A DNA stretch of 6,293 nucleotides, taken from positions 1 to 6,293 of the forward strand of contig RKSI01000097.1 of the NCBI GenBank assembly GCA_007570905.1, read 5' to 3'. Below the pieces are notes generated by a model that saw only the letters and a list, made by a program, of their open reading frames with translations, had not been told where the DNA came from and did not search any database. Positions 1 through 5,122 of the stretch are shown here, piece by piece. How positions within the stretch are numbered: position 1 is the first letter of the stretch; every line of letters starts with the position of its first letter. The stretch is from Gammaproteobacteria bacterium. GTDB taxonomy: Bacteria; Pseudomonadota; Gammaproteobacteria; Poriferisulfidales; Oxydemutatoraceae. A program made the position numbers and the translations under genes.

Positions 1-81
1 GCCTCGCTGCCTGCCCTGTTGCCGGCGTTGCCGTCCGCCCCGCCGCTTGCCTCGTCGCCTGCCCCGCCGCCGGCGTTGCCG
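1..81 (-). repeat. 48-bp tandem repeat in the RbfA tail
   Basis: Positions 1-33 and 49-81 match at 28 of 33 bases when offset by 48 bp; all five differences are C/T transitions on the plus strand. The 13-mer GCCGGCGTTGCCG is exact in both copies (21-33 and 69-81). In RbfA this gives a 16-residue unit starting GNAGGGAGDEA, followed by GNAGNRAGSEA. The first copy touches the window edge, so more units may lie outside. The period is a multiple of three, which keeps the reading frame. Confidence 0.75.
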
Positions 82-434
82 GGCGCGTGGCCGGGCGCAT
101 TGCCGCCGGCAATCAACTCCTCAATGCGCGCGGCGGCGCCGGTAACATGGTCGGCCTTGAAGACCAGCCGCGGCACCGCGCGCAGCGCCAGCGTCTTCGC
201 CAGGTGTTTTCTCAGAAAGCCGCCGGCGCGCGCGGCGCCCTGCAGGACTTGCCGTTCGTCGCGGGCGCCGGGAATGCCCAAATAAACCCTGGCGAGCGAC
301 AGGTCGGGGCTGACATCCACCTCGACGACCTCAACGCCTTCAAGGGCCGGATCCTCAATCCGGTGGCGCAGCAGCGCCGCCAACTCCCGGCGCAGCACCG
401 CGGCGACGCGCAGCGAGCGCGAGGATTCCGGCAT
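1..434 (-). CDS. rbfA: Ribosome-binding factor A, 3' end outside window
   Basis: RbfA is a small KH-fold protein that binds the immature 30S subunit in the cytoplasm and helps the 5' end of 16S rRNA mature; it matters most in the cold. The ATG at 434 shares its A with the infB stop (TGATG), so translation is probably coupled to infB; no strong Shine-Dalgarno is visible. The 144 visible codons begin MPESSRSLRVAAVLRREL and continue with the family pattern: RIEDPALEGVEVVEVDVSPDLSLARVY-type strands (residues 25-51), the helix region AGGFLRKHLAK (70-80), then LRAVPRLVFKADH (84-96) and the last conserved helix RIEELI (103-108). After residue 109 the protein becomes a Gly/Ala/Asn-rich tail with no stop before the edge. 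RbfA is usually about 120-135 residues, so this copy is longer than normal. Assignment rests on these motifs and on the position after infB. Confidence 0.95.
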   Translation of the reverse strand, partial: MPESSRSLRVAAVLRRELAALLRHRIEDPALEGVEVVEVDVSPDLSLARVYLGIPGARDERQVLQGAARAGGFLRKHLAKTLALRAVPRLVFKADHVTGAAARIEELIAGGNAPGHAPGNAGGGAGDEASGGADGNAGNRAGSE

Positions 435-2908
435 CACAGCGTGCGCCGGGTCTCGACCTTCTCGTACACCTCGATGTGGTCGCCGACCTTGACATCGTTG
501 TAGTCTTTCACCGCCATGCCGCACTCGGTGCCGGAGGACACCTCTGACACATCGTCCTTGAAGCGCCGCAGCGACTCAAGCCCGCCCTCAAAGATCACGA
601 CATTGTCGCGCAGCACGCGAATCGGGTTGCCGCGCTTGACCATGCCCTCGATGACCTGGCAGCCGGCCACCGCGCCGAGCCGCGACGAGCGGAACACATC
701 CTTGACCTCGGCGATGCCGACAATCTCCTCCTTGATTTCCGGCGCCAGCATGTCGCTCATGATTTGCCTGATGTCGTCCACCAGTTCATAGACGACGCTG
801 TAATAGCGTATCGTCACATCCTGCTCGGCGGCGGCCTTGCGCGCCGGCCCGTCGGCGCGCACATTGAAGCCGATGACCAGCGCGCTGGACGCCGCCGCCA
901 GATTGACATCGGAGACATTGATGCCGCCGATGCCGCTCGACAATATCTTCAACTGCACCTCGGCGCTGTCGATTTTCAGCAGCGAATCGCGCAGCGCCTC
1001 GGCGATGCCCTGCACATCGGCCTTGATCAGCAGGTTCAGCGTGCTGGCGCCGGCGTTGACCGCGTCGAAGGTGTCGCCGAGCGGCGCCTGGCGGCGCGCG
1101 GCGTGGGCGCTTTCGCGCATCCGCTCGCGGCGCAGGTTGGCGACTTCGCGCGCTTTTTTCTCGTCGCCGACGACCAGCGCCTCGTCGCCGGCGGCGGGCG
1201 CGCCCGACAGCCCCAGCACCAGCACCGGCATAGAGGGCGTCGCCCGCTCCGCGGCGGCGCCGTTTTCATCGAGCAGCGCGCGTATCCTGCCGAACTCGTT
1301 GCCGGCCAGCAGCGTGTCGCCCTTTTTCAGCGTGCCCTGCTGCACCAGCATCGTCGCGATGGCGCCGCGCCCCTTGTCCACCGACGACTCGATGATGACG
1401 CCGCGCGCAGCCCCCTGCTCCGGCGCCTTCAACTCCATGATTTCCGCTTGCAGCAAAATCGCCTCCAGCAACTCGTCCATGCCCTGGCCGGTTTTGGCCG
1501 ATACCTCGACAAAGATGTTGTCGCCGCCCCACGCCTCCGACACCAGCCCGTGCTCGGCGAGGCCGCCCTTGACTTTCTCGACATCGGCGTCGTCCTTGTC
1601 TATCTTGCTGATGGCGACGATAACCGGCACCCCGGCGGCTTTCGCGTGCTCCACCGCCTCGACCGTCTGCGGCATCACGCCGTCGTCGGCGGCGACGACC
1701 AGCACCGCGATGTCGGTCACGCGGGCGCCGCGCGCGCGCATCGCGGTGAACGCCGCGTGGCCCGGCGTGTCAAGGAAAACCACGGTGCCGCGGGCGGTCT
1801 CGACGCGGTAGGCGCCGATGTGCTGCGTGATGCCGCCGGCCTCGCTGTCGGTCACCTTGCTGCGGCGGATGGTGTCGAGCAGCGATGTCTTGCCGTGGTC
1901 CACATGCCCCATCACGATGACGACAGGCGGGCGCTCGACGCGGTCGCCGGCGACCGCCTGCATCTCGCTGACGAGGCCGGCCTCGGCGTCATCCTTCTTG
2001 CCGGCTCGCGCGCGGTGCCCCAGTTCCTCGACAACCAGAATCGCCGTGTCCTGGTCCAGCGTCTGGTTGATGGTGGCCATCATGCCCATGTCCATCATCT
2101 GCTTGATCAACTCGCCGCTCTTGACCGCCATGCGCTGCGCCAGCCCGGCGACGGTGATGCTTTCGGGGACCACCACCTCGCGCTTGACCGGCGCGGTCGG
2201 CTTCTCAAACAGATGCTTGCTGGGCGAGACGACCTTGACCAGGCGCTTGTGCTTTTTCTTGACCTTGCGCTTGCCGCGCTTGTCGCTTGCGATGTGCAGT
2301 TCGCGGCGGCGGCCCGTTTCCTGGCCGGCGGGCGCCGCCGGCGCGGCCTTCGCGCCCGCCGCCGCCGGTTCCGGTTTGGCGGCGGCGCCTTTGGCGGCCT
2401 TCGGCGGCCTGGCGGGCTTTGCGGCCTTCGGTTTCGGTTTGGCGGCGGCGGCTCTGGAAGTCACGGCCTGCTTCGCCGCGCCTTTGGCCGCGCCGGCCTT
2501 CGGCGCGGGCGTCTTTTTCTGCGCGGTCTTTTTGCCCCGTGATTTTTCGCCGGCGCCTTCGGCGGCGCCGCGCTCGACATATGACTGGCGTTTGCGAAAC
2601 TCCACATTGACGGTGTTGGAAAGCCTGCCCTGCGCCGTCGGCACCTCGAGTTGCGACAGTTTTTTCCTGCGCAGCGTGACCCGGCTCTCGCCGCCTTCGC
2701 CGTCGGCGCCGGCGCCCCCCGCGCCGCTTGCGCCGCCCGCGCCGCCCTTGGGCTTGCGCAGGTGCCGAATGAGGCGCATCTTCTCATCCTTGGAGATGAT
2801 GTCGTCGGCGGACTTGCCCGACACGCCGGACTGCACCAACTGCTCCAGCAGGTTCTCAACCGTCGTGCCGACCGTCTCGGCCAGTTTCTTTACCGTGTCT
2901 CCGGCCAT
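434..2908 (-). CDS. infB: Translation initiation factor IF-2
   Basis: IF2 is the GTPase that places fMet-tRNA on the 30S subunit and promotes 50S joining. The 824 residues match the full-length gammaproteobacterial form. An IF2_N module lies at about 1-52 and an IF2-associated segment at about 75-112 (VTLRRKK and NVEFRKRQSYV). A Lys/Ala/Pro-rich linker covers about 115-225, and a second IF2_N module about 248-300 (ESITVAGLAQRMAVKS). The G domain has G1 GHVDHGKT (334-341), G2 GGITQHIGAY (358-367), G3 DTPGH (380-384), G4 SKID (434-437) and G5 SAK (470-472). Domains II-IV follow, with DVQGIAEAL, GFNVRADGPARK, YYSVVYELVDD and NPIRVLRDNVVIFEG, ending in RRTL. The G4 Ser replaces the usual Asn. The ATG at 2908 lies 9 bp after the nusA stop; GGGGAC at 2921-2926 is a rather distant Shine-Dalgarno candidate, so coupling to nusA is likely. 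Internal IF2 starts, as known in E. coli, cannot be judged here. Confidence 0.99.
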   Translation of the reverse strand: MAGDTVKKLAETVGTTVENLLEQLVQSGVSGKSADDIISKDEKMRLIRHLRKPKGGAGGASGAGGAGADGEGGESRVTLRRKKLSQLEVPTAQGRLSNTVNVEFRKRQSYVERGAAEGAGEKSRGKKTAQKKTPAPKAGAAKGAAKQAVTSRAAAAKPKPKAAKPARPPKAAKGAAAKPEPAAAGAKAAPAAPAGQETGRRRELHIASDKRGKRKVKKKHKRLVKVVSPSKHLFEKPTAPVKREVVVPESITVAGLAQRMAVKSGELIKQMMDMGMMATINQTLDQDTAILVVEELGHRARAGKKDDAEAGLVSEMQAVAGDRVERPPVVIVMGHVDHGKTSLLDTIRRSKVTDSEAGGITQHIGAYRVETARGTVVFLDTPGHAAFTAMRARGARVTDIAVLVVAADDGVMPQTVEAVEHAKAAGVPVIVAISKIDKDDADVEKVKGGLAEHGLVSEAWGGDNIFVEVSAKTGQGMDELLEAILLQAEIMELKAPEQGAARGVIIESSVDKGRGAIATMLVQQGTLKKGDTLLAGNEFGRIRALLDENGAAAERATPSMPVLVLGLSGAPAAGDEALVVGDEKKAREVANLRRERMRESAHAARRQAPLGDTFDAVNAGASTLNLLIKADVQGIAEALRDSLLKIDSAEVQLKILSSGIGGINVSDVNLAAASSALVIGFNVRADGPARKAAAEQDVTIRYYSVVYELVDDIRQIMSDMLAPEIKEEIVGIAEVKDVFRSSRLGAVAGCQVIEGMVKRGNPIRVLRDNVVIFEGGLESLRRFKDDVSEVSSGTECGMAVKDYNDVKVGDHIEVYEKVETRRTL
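2369..2449 (-). repeat. 63-bp-spaced repeat in IF2 linker
   Basis: Positions 2369-2386 and 2432-2449 match at 17 of 18 bases, offset by 63 bp. They encode AAAKPEP (175-181) and AAAKPKP (154-160) in the disordered Lys/Ala/Pro linker of IF2. The surrounding stretch is low in complexity, so this may be slippage or simply biased composition. Confidence 0.4.
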
Positions 2909-2917
2909 CGCGCGCCG

Positions 2918-4426
2918 TCAGTCCCCGCCGCTTTCGGCCTCTTCAAACCACGGCAGCCGGGCTTCCATGATGAGTTCCGCCGCGCGCTTCTCGTCCATGC
3001 CCTCGATCTCCAGCAGGTCGTCCACCGCCTGCTCGGCCAGCGCCTCCTGCGTGCAGATGCCGCGGCCGGCGAGTTGGTAGGCGAGCGCATCGTCCACGCC
3101 GTCCATGTTGAGCAGGTCCTGCTGCGGCACGCCGTCTTTGGCGTCACCGCCGGAAATGGCCAGCGACAGCAGCACATCGCTCGCGCGGTTGCGCAACTCT
3201 TCCACGATGCCCTCGTCAAATTCCTCAATCGCGGCCAGTTCCTTCATCGGCACATATGCGATTTCCTCGATGCTGGAAAAACCCTCCTGCACCAGGATCG
3301 CCGCGACCTCCTCGTCCACGGCGAGTTTCTCGCGGAACATGTTCAGCAGGCTGTGAGACTCGCTGTCGCTTCTTTCCTGGGCCTGCTGCGTCGTGATGAC
3401 ATTCAGATGCCAGCCGAGCAGGCGGCTCGCCAGTTTGACATTCTGGCCGCCGCGCCCGATGGCCTGCGGCTGTTTGTCCTCCTCAACCGCGATGTCGATG
3501 CTGTGGCGGTCCTCGTCAATCAGAATCGAGGCGACCGGCGCCGGCGACATCGCGTTGATGACATACTTGGCCAGGTTCTCGTCCCACATGATGATGTCAA
3601 TCCGCTCCGCCGACAATTCGTTCGACACCGACTGCACGCGCGAGCCGCGCATGCCGACGCACGCGCCGACCGGGTCGAGACGCGGATCGTTCGAGCGCAC
3701 CGCGATCTTGGCGCGCAGCCCGGCGTCGCGCGCGGCGCCCATGATCTCTATCAGCCCCTGCCCGACCTCGGGCACCTCCAGTTTGAACAGTTCAATCAGG
3801 AATTCGGGGGCGGTGCGCGACAGAATCAACTGCGGGCCGCGGTTCTCCTCGCGGATTTCACGCAGATAGGCGCGCACCCGGTTGCCGGGGCGGATGTTCT
3901 CGCGCGGTATCATGTCCTCGCGCGGCACAAAACCCTCGGCGTTGTTGCCGAGGTCAATGTAGAGGCCGGCGTGGTCCTCGCGCTTGGCGGTGCCCATGAC
4001 CAGCGTGCCGACCTTGTCCACATACAGCGACACGATGCGGGCGCGCTCGGCCTCGCGCAGTTTCTGCACGATGACCTGGCGCGCGGTGTGCGCCGAAATG
4101 CGCCCGAACGCCAGCGATTCAATCGGCTCCTCGATGAACTCGTGCGGCTTGATGTCGGGCTTGCTCTCGCGCGCGGCGCTCAGCAGCACCTGGTAGTCGG
4201 GCGAGGTGAACGCCGGGTCGTCGTCGTCCACCACCTCCCAGCGCCGGTAAGTCTGGTATTCGCCGGTGTCGCGGTCAATCTCGACGCGCACATCCATTTC
4301 CTCGTCGCGGCCCTTGCGCGTGGCCACCGCCAGCGCCGTCTCCAGCGCGTTGAATATCTCCTCCCTGGCGACATCCTTCTCGTTGAAAACCGATTCCACC
4401 ACCAGCAGCACTTCGTTGTTTTTCAT
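2918..4426 (-). CDS. nusA: Transcription termination/antitermination factor NusA
   Basis: NusA binds RNA polymerase and nascent RNA; it lengthens pauses, boosts hairpin-dependent termination and takes part in antitermination complexes. Numbered from the ATG at 4426, the protein has 502 residues. The polymerase-binding N-terminal domain is about 1-128 (NEKDVAREEIFNALETALA, RRWEVVDDDD, FGRISAHTARQVIVQKLREAER). An S1 domain follows at about 132-200 (LGNNAEGFVPREDMIPREN). KH1 holds GACVGMRGSRV with GMRG at 258-261, and KH2 holds AIGRGGQNV with GRGG at 324-327. Two C-terminal acidic helix-hairpin-helix repeats lie at about 360-425 (FREKLAVDEEVAAILVQEGF) and 438-500 (LLNMDGVDDALAYQLAGRGI). Length and both repeats match E. 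coli NusA. A TTG at 4432 would add two residues, but GGGG at 4433-4436 abuts it, whereas the same GGGG is 6 nt from the ATG, so the ATG is preferred. It starts 15 bp after the rimP stop. Confidence 0.98.
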   Translation of the reverse strand: MKNNEVLLVVESVFNEKDVAREEIFNALETALAVATRKGRDEEMDVRVEIDRDTGEYQTYRRWEVVDDDDPAFTSPDYQVLLSAARESKPDIKPHEFIEEPIESLAFGRISAHTARQVIVQKLREAERARIVSLYVDKVGTLVMGTAKREDHAGLYIDLGNNAEGFVPREDMIPRENIRPGNRVRAYLREIREENRGPQLILSRTAPEFLIELFKLEVPEVGQGLIEIMGAARDAGLRAKIAVRSNDPRLDPVGACVGMRGSRVQSVSNELSAERIDIIMWDENLAKYVINAMSPAPVASILIDEDRHSIDIAVEEDKQPQAIGRGGQNVKLASRLLGWHLNVITTQQAQERSDSESHSLLNMFREKLAVDEEVAAILVQEGFSSIEEIAYVPMKELAAIEEFDEGIVEELRNRASDVLLSLAISGGDAKDGVPQQDLLNMDGVDDALAYQLAGRGICTQEALAEQAVDDLLEIEGMDEKRAAELIMEARLPWFEEAESGGD

Positions 4427-4432
4427 TCGCAA

Positions 4433-4436
4433 CCCC
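4433..4436 (-). promoter_or_regulatory. Weak Shine-Dalgarno deciding the nusA start
   Basis: GGGG sits 6 nt before the ATG at 4426 and directly against the alternative TTG at 4432. Ribosome spacing rules favour the ATG. It lies in the 15-bp gap between rimP and nusA. Confidence 0.5.
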
Positions 4437-4441
4437 GGGTT

Positions 4442-4894
4442 TTATGAACCGTCAACAACCAGCCGCGCGCGGCGCACCGCGCTGAGCGGCACCTCGACCG
4501 CGCCGGCGTCGGTGCGCACCACCACGCCGCGCTCCGTCACCCGCGCCAGCACGCCGGTGAAATTTTTTCTTCCCTCGACCGGGATGTCGCTTTTCACAGA
4601 TACTCTGCTGCCAGTGTATTGCCGGTAATGTTCAATGTTCATCAGCCTGCGCTCGACGCCCGGCGAGGAAACTTCCAGCACATATGGCCCGCTGAACGGG
4701 TTCTCGACATCGAGAACGCCGCTCAACTGGTTGCTGACGGCGGTGCAGTCGTCCAGCGTCACGCCGTCGGCGTGGTCGATAAAAACCCGCAAACTGGCGC
4801 GGCGGCGGCCCGCCGAAAACTCCGCCCCCCAGTAGATATAGCCCATCCCTTCAACGACGGGCCTGATACAGGCTGACAGGTTTTGTGTGTCCAT
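4442..4894 (-). CDS. rimP: Ribosome maturation factor RimP
   Basis: RimP helps assemble the 30S subunit in the cytoplasm, acting early on the central and 3' domains. The 150 residues equal the usual family length. The N-terminal alpha/beta domain shows LRVFID (35-40) and GVTLDDC (44-50), then the signature LDVENPFSGPYVLEVSSPGVERRL (61-84). The C-terminal SH3-like domain includes NFTGVLARVTERGVVV (111-126) and ends in a basic strand. The ATG at 4894 has a strong Shine-Dalgarno (GGGAG at 4900-4904, 5 nt away), and the stop is TAA. It is the first gene of the rimP-nusA-infB-rbfA unit, with an apparent attenuator in its leader. No tRNA gene precedes it, unlike E. coli metY-rimP. Confidence 0.97.
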   Translation of the reverse strand: MDTQNLSACIRPVVEGMGYIYWGAEFSAGRRRASLRVFIDHADGVTLDDCTAVSNQLSGVLDVENPFSGPYVLEVSSPGVERRLMNIEHYRQYTGSRVSVKSDIPVEGRKNFTGVLARVTERGVVVRTDAGAVEVPLSAVRRARLVVDGS

Positions 4895-4899
4895 CTACG

Positions 4900-4907
4900 C
4901 TCCCTCT
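4900..4907 (-). promoter_or_regulatory. rimP ribosome binding site
   Basis: AGAGGGAG with a 5-nt spacer before the ATG at 4894 is the best Shine-Dalgarno sequence in the window. It lies just downstream of the 3' arm (4914-4922) of the inverted repeat in the leader and is left unpaired by it. Confidence 0.75.
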
Positions 4908-4913
4908 GACCGG

Positions 4914-4977
4914 GCTTTGCGGCGTCAAATCGCCGGTACAAAAAAAGCCCCGCAGGGGGGCTTTTCTTCCGCAAAGC
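4914..4977 (-). repeat. 9-bp inverted repeat enclosing the leader terminator
   Basis: On the minus strand GCTTTGCGG (4969-4977) and CCGCAAAGC (4914-4922) are perfectly complementary and flank the terminator hairpin. In a readthrough transcript they could close an outer stem. A second possible pairing joins GTCAATCG (4980-4987) to CGATTTGAC (4924-4932) with one bulged base. The order of the arms makes the two pairings a pseudoknot or alternatives, not nested. The complementarity is seen directly; a role is inferred. Confidence 0.5.
4940..4965 (-). terminator. Intrinsic terminator in the rimP leader
   Basis: On the minus strand the stem is AAAAGCCCC (4957-4965) paired with GGGGCTTTT (4943-4951), 9 bp with a CCTGC loop. 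The T run continues to position 4940, giving seven T in a row. This is a standard Rho-independent terminator for minus-strand transcription. The plus-strand version has only TTTTCTT after the stem, so it would be weaker in that direction. It lies after the predicted rimP promoter and 45 nt before the rimP ATG. It can therefore act as an attenuator and also stop readthrough from the amidase gene. Confidence 0.85.
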
Positions 4978-4992
4978 ACCGATTGACCCCGG

Positions 4993-5021
4993 AGTATAAC
5001 AAAAACGGCGGCAAATGTCGG
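4993..5021 (-). promoter_or_regulatory. Sigma70-type promoter for rimP operon
   Basis: The -10 element TATACT (4993-4998, 5 of 6 to consensus) is preceded by TG one base upstream, giving an extended -10. Seventeen bases separate it from CCGACA (5016-5021, 4 of 6 to TTGACA). The expected start is near 4984-4987. The region is AT-richer than its surroundings. No -35/-10 pair is visible between the terminator and rimP; a TTGACG at 4923-4928 has no -10 partner. This makes the site the best candidate promoter for the operon. Confidence 0.7.
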
Positions 5022-5122
5022 AAATTCATGCGGAAAGTTGGCCGCGCAGTTGGCCGGAAATCCGGGCGCAGGATTAACCGCAAAACCGGCCATCGGCAGG
5101 CCGCCCCACTCCGCGCCATGCG

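Noticed and set aside
764..2542. Long plus-strand open frame of 592 codons antisense to infB
   Set aside because: It lies wholly inside infB, matches no family I recognise, and is rich in Arg/His/Ala/Gly/Leu as expected for the complement of a high-GC gene. Stops are rare in such frames by composition.
4430..4432. TTG as the nusA start
   Set aside because: It touches the only Shine-Dalgarno-like GGGG with no spacer, while the ATG two codons later is well spaced and matches the usual NusA N-terminus.
2651..4447. Long plus-strand open frame of 598 codons antisense to nusA and the 5' part of infB
   Set aside because: Same reasoning: it mirrors strongly conserved minus-strand genes, spans their junction and shows no recognisable domain.
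4923..4928. TTGACG as a -35 element for a rimP promoter downstream of the terminator
   Set aside because: At 16-18 bp spacing the -10 would fall on the Shine-Dalgarno region (AGGGAG), which bears no resemblance to TATAAT.
5052..5091. GGCCGG/CCGGCC inverted repeat (5052-5057 and 5086-5091) after the amidase stop, considered as its terminator
   Set aside because: Only 6 bp with a 28-nt loop and no T run on either strand; more likely a chance match in GC-rich DNA.
4895..5122. Riboswitch, tRNA or small protein gene in the intergenic region
   Set aside because: Only about 22 nt separate the predicted start from the terminator, too short for a known aptamer; no cloverleaf is visible and short frames here lack start context.
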